DNA from: Clostridia bacterium
GTDB lineage: Bacteria > Bacillota > Clostridia > Christensenellales > CAG-138
Reading direction: 5' to 3'
Assembly: GCA_017524445.1 (NCBI GenBank)
Contig: JAFXVP010000058.1
Span: 1-64,000 of the forward strand
DNA length: 64,000 nt
Under the pieces are notes generated by a model that was not told the origin of the DNA, ran no database searches, and saw nothing but the letters and a program-made list of their open reading frames with translations. Below are positions 48,595-57,768 of this stretch, piece after piece. Numbering within the stretch: position 1 is the first letter of the stretch; every line of letters starts with the position of its first letter. The position numbers and the translations under genes were made by a program.

Positions 48595-49290
48595 ATGATC
48601 CGAACGCCGCTTCTCACACAGAAAATGATGGAATTATCGAGTAAAACAGACAAGCATAAACCTTACGGACCCTATGAGCGGTTTGTGAAACGGCCGCAGG
48701 ATTTCCTGTGCGCGCTGCTGGCGATCATCGTGCTGTCGCCGGTGCTTTTGACCGTAGCGATCCTTGTACGCATAAAGCTCGGTTCACCGATCCTGTTCAG
48801 GCAGGAACGTCCGGGCAGAAACGGCAAGATCTTCAAACTGTATAAATTCAGGACGATGCTGCCGCCGAAGGACGGGATCATTGATCCGAAGCAGGACGCA
48901 GCGCGGCTGACGCCGTTCGGGAAAAAACTCCGCGCAACCTCGCTCGACGAGCTGCCGGAACTGTTCAATATTCTGAAAGGCGATATGGCGGTGGTCGGTC
49001 CGCGTCCGCTGCTGGTGCAGTATTTAAATCGCTATAACGCGCATCAGGCGCGCCGCCATGAGGTGCGGCCCGGGTTCACGGGCCTTGCGCAGACGCACGG
49101 ACGCAATGCGATCAGCTGGGAAGAGAAGTTTGATTGGGACGTGAAATACGTCGATCATATCACGTTTCTCGGCGATTGGAAGATCATCTTTGAAACAGTC
49201 AAAACCGTTTTGAAGCGGGAGGGTATCAACAACGAATCTTCCGCAACGATGACAGAGTTTATGGGAAATCAGGAGAAAACGGAACAATGA
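48595..49290 (+). CDS. Initiating phosphosugar transferase (PglC/WcaJ C-terminal type)
   Basis: A 231-residue monotopic phosphoglycosyl transferase with one hydrophobic re-entrant helix near residues 35-58, then LFRQERPGRNGKIFKLYKFRTM, the Asp-Glu catalytic pair in SLDELPELFNILKGDM, and VGPRPLL. It has the short form, without the N-terminal four-helix part of WbaP. It moves phospho-sugar from a UDP-sugar to undecaprenyl phosphate, starting repeat-unit synthesis. Its ATG follows the preceding stop directly, and ATGs ten or eleven codons later are alternatives. The end overlaps the acetyltransferase start by four bases, as in pglC-pglD pairs. Confidence 0.92.
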   Translation: MIRTPLLTQKMMELSSKTDKHKPYGPYERFVKRPQDFLCALLAIIVLSPVLLTVAILVRIKLGSPILFRQERPGRNGKIFKLYKFRTMLPPKDGIIDPKQDAARLTPFGKKLRATSLDELPELFNILKGDMAVVGPRPLLVQYLNRYNAHQARRHEVRPGFTGLAQTHGRNAISWEEKFDWDVKYVDHITFLGDWKIIFETVKTVLKREGINNESSATMTEFMGNQEKTEQ

Positions 49291-49934
49291 AGGACCTGAT
49301 CATTTTCGGAGCGAGCGGATTCGGACGCGAGGTCGCATGGCTGGTCGAACGGATCAACAAGGTTGCTCCGACATGGAATCTTCTCGGTTTCATGGACGAT
49401 AATGAAGCCATTCACGGAACGGAGATCAACGGCTATCGCGTGCTCGGCGGAACGGCTGCTGTCGCCGACTATCCGGATGCGTATTTTGTCTGTGCGGTAG
49501 GCGCATCGAAGGTTCGTGAAAAGATCATCGGCAACCTGAAGATGATCAACCCGAATATTCGGTTCGGCACAGTGATCGATCCGTCGGTCGAAATGTCCGA
49601 TCTTGTAACGGTTGGGGAAGGAACGATCATCTGCGCGCATACGATCATTACGGTGAATATCTCGATCGGCAGCCATGTTATCATCAATCTGGATTGTACG
49701 ATCGGACACGATGCGATTTTGCATGATTTTGTGACGTTGTATCCTTCGGTAAATGTTTCCGGCATAACCGACATCGGACATGCGGTCGAACTCGGAACGG
49801 GTATGCAGATCATTCAGGGCAAGACCGTCGGCGATTACAGCATTGTCGGCGCCGGCGCGGTTGTGGTCAAGGATATCCCGCCAAAGTGCACGGCGGTCGG
49901 CAGCCCGGCCAAGCCGATCAAGTTTTTTGACTGA
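49287..49934 (+). CDS. Sugar O/N-acyltransferase, left-handed beta-helix (PglD-like)
   Basis: A 215-residue protein with an N-terminal nucleotide-sugar-binding Rossmann part (LIIFGASGFGREVAWLVE) and a hexapeptide-repeat beta-helix (IGHDAILHDFVTLYPSVNVSG region and VGAGAVVVKDIPP). NeuD/PglD proteins of this form acetylate the 4-amino group of UDP-4-amino-sugars. The catalytic histidine is expected in TIGHDA. Together with the dehydratase and aminotransferase it would give UDP-2,4-diacetamido-trideoxyhexose for the transferase encoded just before it. Confidence 0.9.
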   Translation: MKDLIIFGASGFGREVAWLVERINKVAPTWNLLGFMDDNEAIHGTEINGYRVLGGTAAVADYPDAYFVCAVGASKVREKIIGNLKMINPNIRFGTVIDPSVEMSDLVTVGEGTIICAHTIITVNISIGSHVIINLDCTIGHDAILHDFVTLYPSVNVSGITDIGHAVELGTGMQIIQGKTVGDYSIVGAGAVVVKDIPPKCTAVGSPAKPIKFFD

Positions 49935-49997
49935 AGAGTTGTTTAATACGCACTCTTGATGATCGCGAGGAGAAGAAAAGGGGATAGTGATCTGTCA

Positions 49998-51263
49998 ATG
50001 AAAATCTGGTTGATGAACCATTATGCCACGGTTGGATTTGTGGACAAGGCGGGACGCCATTATTGGTTCGCGGAACAGCTTAAAAAACGCGGACATGAAG
50101 TGGCGGTATTCTGCGCTAATGTTTTTTTAAGCGGGAACCAACAAATCGATACCGAGGGAAGGAAATACATTACCAAAACGGCAAATGATATTCCTTTTGT
50201 GTTTGTAAAAACAATTCCGGCACAGGGAAACGGAATCAAGCGCGTTGAAAACATGGCGTTGTTTTATAAGAACCTGTTTCCTGCTGCGAAAGCATACGCG
50301 AAAGAGCATGGCAAGCCGGACGTGATCGTCGCTTCGAGCGTTCATCCGCTGACTATGGTCGCCGGAATCCAGATAGCAAAGAAAATGAAGATTCCGTGCA
50401 TCTGCGAGATCCGCGATCTTTGGCCGGAAGCGATCTTTCAGTTCGGCAAGGCAAGGGAGAACAGCCTGCTTGGGAAGGCTTTGATCAAAGGCGAGCACTG
50501 GATCTACAAAAAAGCGGATGCTTTGATCTTCACAAAAGAAGGCGATACCGACTACCTCAAGGAAAGACGATGGACGACGGCGCAGGGCGGAGACATCGAT
50601 CTCAATAAATGTCATTACATCAACAACGGCGTAGACGTCGCAGCCTGTGAGGAACGCAGCAGAACGATGCAATTGGATGATCCCGATTTGGTCGATGCAT
50701 CGAAGTTCAACGTGACATATGTCGGAACGATCCGTCCGGTCAACAACGTCGGAAACCTGCTTGATACGGCGAAGCTTCTGAAAGCAGCCAGAGGGTATGA
50801 AGACGTACAGTTTTTGATCTATGGCGACGGCAGTCAGCTTCCGGAATTGCGGGAGCGTGTTCAAAATGAACATCTTGACAGCGTGAAATTGAAAGGATTT
50901 GTTAATCGTCAGTATGTTCCGTATATCCTGAGCAAGTCCTCAGTGAATATGCTGAACTATGCACAGAATCAATATAACTGGACGCGCGGAAACAGCTCCA
51001 ACAAGCTGTTCGAGTATATGGCAAGCGGCAAGCCCATCATTTCCACTGTTCATATGGGTTACTCGATTATCAAGCGTTACAATTGCGGCGTTGAGCTGGA
51101 TGAGGACACGCCCGAAGCGCTGGCAAAGGAGATCATGCGCTTTCATGATATGAGCATAGAGGAACGGGATCAGATCGGCAGAAACGCAAGGGAAGGCGTG
51201 AAAGATTTCGATTTCAAAGCATTAACGGAAAAACTGCTCCGCGTGATCGAAAGTGTGATTTAA
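49998..51263 (+). CDS. Family 4 glycosyltransferase (WbuB-like)
   Basis: A 421-residue GT-B glycosyltransferase beginning MKIWLMNHYA. EIRDLWPEAIFQFG in the middle is typical of WbuB-type N-acetyl-fucosaminyl transferases, and KLFEYMASGKPIIST with the following EL is the donor-binding end. The same gene type is often found with UDP-ManNAc dehydrogenase, heparinase-like and two-domain oxidoreductase genes, all of which follow. An earlier in-frame start 14 codons upstream is less likely. It ends in TAATG, shared with the next gene. Confidence 0.88.
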   Translation: MKIWLMNHYATVGFVDKAGRHYWFAEQLKKRGHEVAVFCANVFLSGNQQIDTEGRKYITKTANDIPFVFVKTIPAQGNGIKRVENMALFYKNLFPAAKAYAKEHGKPDVIVASSVHPLTMVAGIQIAKKMKIPCICEIRDLWPEAIFQFGKARENSLLGKALIKGEHWIYKKADALIFTKEGDTDYLKERRWTTAQGGDIDLNKCHYINNGVDVAACEERSRTMQLDDPDLVDASKFNVTYVGTIRPVNNVGNLLDTAKLLKAARGYEDVQFLIYGDGSQLPELRERVQNEHLDSVKLKGFVNRQYVPYILSKSSVNMLNYAQNQYNWTRGNSSNKLFEYMASGKPIISTVHMGYSIIKRYNCGVELDEDTPEALAKEIMRFHDMSIEERDQIGRNAREGVKDFDFKALTEKLLRVIESVI

Positions 51264-53134
51264 TGCCAAGCGTTCGACTTTTGAAATCCATTGTAACTGA
51301 ATACGGCGTCGGATGGGCGATCAACCGTGTTCTGTACAGCGCAAAGCTGAAACTGCTTTGCCTGGTTCCGGCAACGGAGCGATTGTTTGAAAAGAAGACA
51401 GCATATTCAAAGAGACTGGATTTGTTCCAAATCGACGTACCGGCTCTGCGGAGCTTTTTACAGGGGCTGGACGATACGGAAAAAGCAAATTTGATTGCTT
51501 TGGCAGATGATGCGGCAAATGGGATCGTAAACGGGTTTTCTTCCACGAAGCTTGATTACGGCACGCCGTTCGATTGGCAGTTGAATCCGCTGACAGGAAA
51601 ACACTGTGACGCAAAACAGAAATGGTATCGTATCCCGGATTTTGATTCGGAGCGCGGCGATATCAAGATCATTTGGGAAGCGTCTCGCTTTTCGCACTTT
51701 ATCACACTGTGCAGAGCATATCTTATGACCAATGACGCGCGATACTATCGTGCGTTTTCCGAGCAGCTTTCCGATTGGTTGAAAACAAACCCGTATGGTC
51801 GCGGCGCGAATTTTAAGTGCGGACAGGAATGCAGCCTCAGAATGGTCAATGCGCTGCTTGCATATACGGTGTTTCAGACTTGCGGGATCGCGACGGACGC
51901 CGATGCAAGCAATATGAGGGATCTGACCGATCGCTGCTATCGCAAGGTCCTCGGCAATTTCTTTTATGCCTATCGCTGCATTAAAAACAATCATACCATC
52001 TCCGAACTGATGGGAATGATCGTCGGCGCATGGTGCTGCGAAGATGAAAAGCGCCTGAACAGAACGTTTGTACTTCTGGACCGCGTCATTGATGAGCAGT
52101 TTTCCAACGACGGCGGATACAAGCAGCTGTCGTTCAACTATCAGCGTCTTGCGCTGCAGGACCTCGAATGCGTGATGAGCATCGAGAAACGGATCGGAAA
52201 GAGTTTGTCCGTTCACAGCAAAGAGAAGATCAAAAATGCTGCTTTGTTGATGTATCAATGTCAGGATGCAAGCGGCGACGTTCCGAATTACGGCAACAAT
52301 GACGGCGCTTTGGTTTTCCCGGTCACGTCATGCGGATATCGGGATTTCCGACCGGTGATCAACACGGCTTGGACGCTGTGCGCCGGAAAACAACTGTATG
52401 CAAATGGACCGCATCAGGAAGAGCTTCTGTGGTTTTCTGCGGGAAACCCGCTGAAAGCATTCAAGCGGCAAAGCATTGAACGGGTTTCAAAAGCGTTCCG
52501 GGATGCCGGGCTGTTCACGCTGCGCGGCAAACGGTCCTGGGCAATGATCGTTGCGAATCGGTATCGATCCCGCCCGGCGCATATGGATCAGCTGCATTTT
52601 GATCTTTGGATCGACGGGATCAACGTGCTGTGCGACGCCGGAACATACTCCTATGCGGATGCGCTTGGGAAAGAACTGATTCAAAGCAAAAATCATAATA
52701 CGGCATCTTTAGACGGGATTCCGCAGATGCGCACAACAGGGCAGTTCATGGTCTGGAACTGGACAGGCAGAGAACAGATCTCGCATGAAACACATGCGTT
52801 TGAAGGGACTGTGAAGTCAAAGAACGGATACCGTCATAACAGACGGATCAGTCAGGACGGCGATTCATATGAGATCACGGACCGTGTCGATCGGGAATAT
52901 GAGATCTTGTTCCATACGCCATGTGAGGTTGCGATCGACGGCAATCGTGCTGTTCTGTCCTGTCGTGGGAAAGCTGTCTGCGAACTCATCGGCAGCGGTA
53001 CGATCGAACAGAGGCCCGCTGTGCGGAGCTTGTTCTATCTGAAAACAGAACCTGCTGCATGTCTGGTTTTACACGGACATGCGAATGAAGATATTACTAC
53101 ACGGATCAAACGTATTGAAGGAGAAGAAAAATGA
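51263..53134 (+). CDS. Heparinase II/III family protein
   Basis: A 623-residue protein. The N-terminal half is an alpha-helical toroid (DWQLNPLTGKHCDAKQKW, IKIIWEASRFSHF, LKTNPYGRGANFKCGQECSLRM), and the C-terminal half is a beta-rich heparinase II/III-like domain (MDQLHFDLWIDGINVLCDAGTYSY, then NHNTASLDG). No signal peptide is evident. Such proteins within assembly operons may cut or epimerise uronic-acid-containing polymer. The neighbouring UDP-ManNAc dehydrogenase-like enzyme would supply the uronic acid. The start overlaps the stop of the preceding gene, and the end overlaps the next by four bases. Confidence 0.9.
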   Translation: MPSVRLLKSIVTEYGVGWAINRVLYSAKLKLLCLVPATERLFEKKTAYSKRLDLFQIDVPALRSFLQGLDDTEKANLIALADDAANGIVNGFSSTKLDYGTPFDWQLNPLTGKHCDAKQKWYRIPDFDSERGDIKIIWEASRFSHFITLCRAYLMTNDARYYRAFSEQLSDWLKTNPYGRGANFKCGQECSLRMVNALLAYTVFQTCGIATDADASNMRDLTDRCYRKVLGNFFYAYRCIKNNHTISELMGMIVGAWCCEDEKRLNRTFVLLDRVIDEQFSNDGGYKQLSFNYQRLALQDLECVMSIEKRIGKSLSVHSKEKIKNAALLMYQCQDASGDVPNYGNNDGALVFPVTSCGYRDFRPVINTAWTLCAGKQLYANGPHQEELLWFSAGNPLKAFKRQSIERVSKAFRDAGLFTLRGKRSWAMIVANRYRSRPAHMDQLHFDLWIDGINVLCDAGTYSYADALGKELIQSKNHNTASLDGIPQMRTTGQFMVWNWTGREQISHETHAFEGTVKSKNGYRHNRRISQDGDSYEITDRVDREYEILFHTPCEVAIDGNRAVLSCRGKAVCELIGSGTIEQRPAVRSLFYLKTEPAACLVLHGHANEDITTRIKRIEGEEK

Positions 53135-54351
53135 TCAATGTAATCGGACTCGGCTATATCGGGTTGCCCACCGCGCTGATGATGGCGTCGCACGGCGTTG
53201 AGGTCGTCGGTACGGACTATAATAAGGAACTGGTCGCTACGCTGAATGCGGGCAAGACGACCTTTAAGGAAAAAGGACTGGACGAGCTGTTTGACGCAGC
53301 GGTCAAGGCGGGTATCCGCTTTACAACGGAGTATCAGGTAACGGATACGTACATTGTTTCGGTCCCGACGCCTTATGATAAATTCAGCAAAAAGGTCGAC
53401 GCTTGCTACGTGGTTGCAGCGGTCAAGGACGTCATGAAGGTCTGTCCGAAAGGCGCGACGGTCGTGATCGAGTCCACAGTTTCACCGGGAACGATCGATA
53501 AATACGTGCGCCCGGTCATTGAAGCGAATGGATTTAAGATCGGTGAGGATCTGAACCTGGTCCATGCGCCGGAGCGCATCATTCCGGGCAACATGGTTTA
53601 TGAACTGCTCCATAACAACCGCACCATCGGCGCGGACGACCGTGCGATCGGCGAAAAGGTCAAGGAATACTACGCTTCTTTCTGTCAGGGCGAGATCGTC
53701 GTGACCGATATCCGCACTGCCGAGATGACCAAGGTCGTGGAGAACACATTCCGCGCGGTCAATATCGCATTTGCCAACGAGCTTGCCAAGATTTGCCGTC
53801 ACGACAATATGGACGTGTATGAGATCATCCGTATCTGCAACATGCATCCGCGCGTGAACATCCTGCAGCCGGGGCCCGGCGTCGGCGGGCACTGCATCTC
53901 GGTCGATCCATGGTTTTTGGTCGGCGATTATCCGTCGCTTGCAAAGCTGATCGACCAGTCTATGCGTATAAACGACGGCATGCCGGATTTTGTTCTGAAT
54001 CGCATTTATGAGATCATGAAGGAAAAGGGCATGACCGATATTACCCGTGTCGGTTTGTACGGGCTGACCTATAAGGAAAACGTCGACGATATGCGCGAAT
54101 CTCCGACGCTGCAGCTTTTGGAGAGTCAGGAACGGCACCTCGCAACAGGTCTCAAGGTCTATGATCCCTTCATCGAAAAGGACGTGGTCGCAAACCAGTA
54201 TCATAATCTGGATGAATTCCTCGCCGCGGTCGATTTCGTGGTCATTATGGTCAAGCACAACGAGATCAAAGAGAATATGGACAAGCTTGCAGGGAAGGTT
54301 ATTTTGGACTGCCATAACATTTGTCAATTGCCCGGCGTGTATCATATTTGA
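53131..54351 (+). CDS. Nucleotide-sugar dehydrogenase (UDP-N-acetyl-D-mannosaminuronate-forming type)
   Basis: A 406-residue UDP-sugar 6-dehydrogenase. The N-terminal VIGLGYIGLPTA is the NAD-binding motif, ESTVSPGT and HAPERIIPG follow, and the catalytic cysteine is in GVGGHCISVDP near residue 253. The pattern is that of WecC/UDP-ManNAc dehydrogenases more than of UDP-glucose dehydrogenase. The 2-epimerase that would supply UDP-ManNAc is not in the window. Four bases overlap the heparinase-like gene. Confidence 0.92.
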   Translation: MINVIGLGYIGLPTALMMASHGVEVVGTDYNKELVATLNAGKTTFKEKGLDELFDAAVKAGIRFTTEYQVTDTYIVSVPTPYDKFSKKVDACYVVAAVKDVMKVCPKGATVVIESTVSPGTIDKYVRPVIEANGFKIGEDLNLVHAPERIIPGNMVYELLHNNRTIGADDRAIGEKVKEYYASFCQGEIVVTDIRTAEMTKVVENTFRAVNIAFANELAKICRHDNMDVYEIIRICNMHPRVNILQPGPGVGGHCISVDPWFLVGDYPSLAKLIDQSMRINDGMPDFVLNRIYEIMKEKGMTDITRVGLYGLTYKENVDDMRESPTLQLLESQERHLATGLKVYDPFIEKDVVANQYHNLDEFLAAVDFVVIMVKHNEIKENMDKLAGKVILDCHNICQLPGVYHI

Positions 54352-54372
54352 TACGTACGAAAAGGAGAGAAT

Positions 54373-56490
54373 ATGAAACAGCTGTTCTTATCTGTCAACA
54401 GCGGTGAAATGACCGTTGTCGAAACCCCTGCGCCTACCGTTAAGGATCATACGGTGATCGTTGAAACGCTGTATTCGGTGGTAAGCGCCGGAACAGAAAG
54501 AAGTCTGGCGTCTTTCGGGGGGAAAAATCTTCTGCAAAAGGCCATGGAACGTCCGGATCAGGTCAAAAAGGTGACGGAGAAGATGTCCACAGACGGTATC
54601 CTCACAACGATCGAAGGCGCGTTCGGCCGACTTAAGGATCCTATGCCGATGGGATATACGGCAGTGGGCAGGATCACCGACGTCGGAAGAGGCGTGACCG
54701 ATTTCAGAGTCGGCGACATTGTTGCGGAGGTCGGACAGGCATATCACAGCGAAGTTAACCGAGTCGGTAAAAACCTGGTCGTTAAGGTACCGCAGGAATT
54801 GGAGGACATTCGTCAGGCGGCTTTCGGTGCGCTTGGCGGAATAGCGTTGGAGGGAATCCACCAGGCGGAGGTCGTGCCCGGGGAAACGGTTGCCGTGATC
54901 GGGCTCGGTCTTCTCGGACATATCTGTGCACGTATTCTGTATGCCTATGGATGCGACGTGATCGGGTATGACGTCGTTGATAAATCGCTTCCGAATACAA
55001 AACTGAAAGCTTTTATCAACTCGGCTGACGACAGCGCCGTGGACATTACAAAATCTCTGACAAAAGGCCGCGGCGTCGATAAGGTCATTATTACGGCGGC
55101 AGCTAATTCAAACGCGCCGATTGAGCTGTCACAGCAGATTACACGCGACCGCGGCATTATCTGCATGATCGGCGTCACGCAGTTGAATCTGGATCGTCGC
55201 CCCTTCTACGAGAGAGAGCTGACGTTCAAGATCGCGCGTTCCTACGGCCCCGGCAGATATGATCCCGCATATGAAGAAGCAGGTTTCGATTATCCCATTG
55301 GATATGTGAGATTTACGGAAGGTAGAAACGTTGAGGAGTTTATTCGACTTCTGGCCACAAAGAGGATGGATATCTCCGATTTGATCACGCATGTATTTTC
55401 GTTTGCTGACGCTGCCAAAGCGTATGAAATGATCACCTCAAATCCGAACCATGAGAAGTATATCGGTGTTCTTCTGCAATATGATGAAAACAATGAAAAG
55501 TGGGATCGGGTCGTTAAAAGCCTTGCCGGTGAAAAAACGTCAGTTAAGGGTGATAAAATCGGCTTTGGATTGATCGGCGCCGGAAATTTTGCCCGTGTGA
55601 CAATGCTGCCTGCAATGCAGGCGACGGGCCTTTATCATTTCAAAGGATTGGCGACCACGGGAGGAATCGGCGCAGCGCAGGCAAACGAGGTCTTTCATTT
55701 TGACTATACGACGAACGATTATAAAGAGCTGCTCAAGGATCCGGATATCGATCTGATCGGGATCTCCACGCAGCACAACAGTCATGCAAAGTTCGTGATC
55801 GAGTCATTGGAAGCCGGGAAGAGCGTCTATTGTGAGAAACCGTTATGCCTGACCCTCGATGAACTGGACAGAATTGAGACAGCTTATCGGAAATCCGGCG
55901 CGCAGCTGTTCTGCGGTTTGAACCGGCGCCATGCGCCGCTGATCGGCGAAATCAAAAAAGATATGAAAACGGATTCAGTTCCGGCAGTCTATGATTATAT
56001 CGCGAATGCCGGTTTCATCCCGGAGAATCACTGGACGCAAGATGAGACAAAAGGCGGAGGGCGGATCATCGGTGAAGCGATCCATTTCGTTGATACGATC
56101 ATGTATCTGGACGGAAGTGAATTGACGGATCTGAAAGTCAGCTTTGCGGAGAACCCGGGTTATCCGAAGAAGGACAACGCAATCATCACGCTCCGGTTTG
56201 CATCCGGCGCAGTCGGTACGATTCTTTACACCTCCATGGGCTCCAAAAAGTATCCGAAGGAGCAGCTGCGCGTGTTCTCCAACGGTACCGTATATGAGAT
56301 GAATAACTATGTCAGTATGTTCAAATACGGCAGCGGCAAGAAGAAGGAGATCAAGCTTCGTCAGGATAAAGGATTCGGCGCGGAGTATGGGATGATAGCA
56401 GATGTTTTGAAGGGCAAGAAAGAGAACAACGTAGCGGATCATGCTCTGAAAGCGCACAGAATGCTTCTGCAGGCGCTGCAGCAGGATTGA
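54373..56490 (+). CDS. Two-domain oxidoreductase: MDR-type dehydrogenase fused to Gfo/Idh/MocA
   Basis: A 705-residue fusion. Residues about 1-370 are a zinc-type alcohol dehydrogenase-like domain (VAVIGLGLLGHICARILYAYG near 176), and residues about 395-705 are a Gfo/Idh/MocA domain (FGLIGAGNFARVTMLPAMQ near 397, and YCEKPLCLTLDEL near 485). This fusion is a recurrent member of polysaccharide loci next to heparinase-like genes, but its reaction is not established. Two successive oxidation-reduction steps on one sugar, as in an epimerisation, are possible. AAGGAG precedes the ATG. Confidence 0.9.
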   Translation: MKQLFLSVNSGEMTVVETPAPTVKDHTVIVETLYSVVSAGTERSLASFGGKNLLQKAMERPDQVKKVTEKMSTDGILTTIEGAFGRLKDPMPMGYTAVGRITDVGRGVTDFRVGDIVAEVGQAYHSEVNRVGKNLVVKVPQELEDIRQAAFGALGGIALEGIHQAEVVPGETVAVIGLGLLGHICARILYAYGCDVIGYDVVDKSLPNTKLKAFINSADDSAVDITKSLTKGRGVDKVIITAAANSNAPIELSQQITRDRGIICMIGVTQLNLDRRPFYERELTFKIARSYGPGRYDPAYEEAGFDYPIGYVRFTEGRNVEEFIRLLATKRMDISDLITHVFSFADAAKAYEMITSNPNHEKYIGVLLQYDENNEKWDRVVKSLAGEKTSVKGDKIGFGLIGAGNFARVTMLPAMQATGLYHFKGLATTGGIGAAQANEVFHFDYTTNDYKELLKDPDIDLIGISTQHNSHAKFVIESLEAGKSVYCEKPLCLTLDELDRIETAYRKSGAQLFCGLNRRHAPLIGEIKKDMKTDSVPAVYDYIANAGFIPENHWTQDETKGGGRIIGEAIHFVDTIMYLDGSELTDLKVSFAENPGYPKKDNAIITLRFASGAVGTILYTSMGSKKYPKEQLRVFSNGTVYEMNNYVSMFKYGSGKKKEIKLRQDKGFGAEYGMIADVLKGKKENNVADHALKAHRMLLQALQQD

Positions 56491-56558
56491 GAAACAGATC
56501 ATCGAAACGACGGCTGTTCGCAGACTGCGGATTGTCTTGCAAAAGAGGAGGATGTCGC

Positions 56559-57698
56559 TTGAACGTAAGCTTTTTATTGACGCATGTACCGAACCCGCGG
56601 ATCAATAAACGCATCGAGGTGTTCAAGCGGTTTGCGGATACGAGCGTAATATGTACACGCCGCTCGAGCCAAAATATATGGGAGCCTGCGCAGGATGTGA
56701 AGCATATCATCTTTGATATCGATTTACCGAGCGCAAAGCATATCGTGAAAAGAGTGATCGTTTCACGTAGCTTCCGAAAAAGAGCATTGGAGAATCTGGA
56801 GGAGCTGCAGCCGGATCTGATTTATGCAGAAGGTCTTGATTCTCTGATGATTGCAGGAGCTTATCAAAAGCGCCATCCGGTAAAGGTCTTTTTTGAAGTT
56901 GCCGACCTTCGGGAGAATTATATCGTCAAACCGAAGAATCCCGTAAAACGGCTGCTGACGGATGTTCTGCTGCGCAAAGAGAAAAAAGCATTCAGATCCG
57001 TGGATCATCTTGTGGTAACTTCACCGAAGTTCTACGATCTGCATTATCGGAACCTGATTCCAAAGGACCGGATGCTGTTCATTCCCAATGCACCGGACCA
57101 AAGCGTATTTGCATCCTACAAAAAAAAGGACAACGGTCGTTTTACGGTCGGATTTATCGGCGGCATCCGATATATAAAGCAAATGAAGAATTTGGTCGAT
57201 GCAGCAAACAAGACAGACGCCGATGTTTTGTTTGCAGGGAGCGCTTTCAATCCGGCGGAGTATGAAGAGATCAAGCGTTACTGCGAAGGAATGCCAAATG
57301 TCACCTTCACAGGGCGATACAATTATGACGCTGAGATTGCCGGATTATACGGAAAAGTGGATTGCGTGTATGCGGTTTACGATGCGGACAATCCAAATGT
57401 AAGGATCGCGCTGCCCAACAAGCTGTACGAGTCGATCTTATGCGAGCTTCCGATCATCGTCGCAAAAGGCACATATTTGTCAGAACTAGTAGAGGCAAAC
57501 GGAATCGGTGTTTCCGTATCTCATCGGGACGAAACAGAACTGATCGAAGCGCTGCAAAAGCTTAAGACAGAACCGGAGTACAGAGAACAGAACGCCGGTA
57601 ATTGCCGGAAATGCAGGGAACAACTCTTGAATACAGAAAAAACGATGGAGCAGCTAAGAAACGCCGCAAACGAAAAAGCGCCTCATGATTTGAAATAG
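56559..57698 (+). CDS. Glycosyltransferase, GT-B type
   Basis: A 379-residue protein with a GT4-like layout: NVSFLLTHVPNPRINKR at the start, YAEGLDSLMIAGAY, VGFIGGIRYIKQMKNLVDAA in the donor domain, and IALPNKLYESILCELPIIV with the acidic residue near the end. The start is a TTG at 56559 with GGAGG seven bases upstream; an in-frame TTG 24 codons earlier overlaps the previous gene and lacks such a site. The donor sugar is not known. Confidence 0.87.
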   Translation: MNVSFLLTHVPNPRINKRIEVFKRFADTSVICTRRSSQNIWEPAQDVKHIIFDIDLPSAKHIVKRVIVSRSFRKRALENLEELQPDLIYAEGLDSLMIAGAYQKRHPVKVFFEVADLRENYIVKPKNPVKRLLTDVLLRKEKKAFRSVDHLVVTSPKFYDLHYRNLIPKDRMLFIPNAPDQSVFASYKKKDNGRFTVGFIGGIRYIKQMKNLVDAANKTDADVLFAGSAFNPAEYEEIKRYCEGMPNVTFTGRYNYDAEIAGLYGKVDCVYAVYDADNPNVRIALPNKLYESILCELPIIVAKGTYLSELVEANGIGVSVSHRDETELIEALQKLKTEPEYREQNAGNCRKCREQLLNTEKTMEQLRNAANEKAPHDLK

Positions 57699-57768
57699 CT
57701 TGACATCGGCAGTTCAATACACAGTGAACGCTGCCAAAAGAATGAAGGAAGACACGTATCAGGATATG

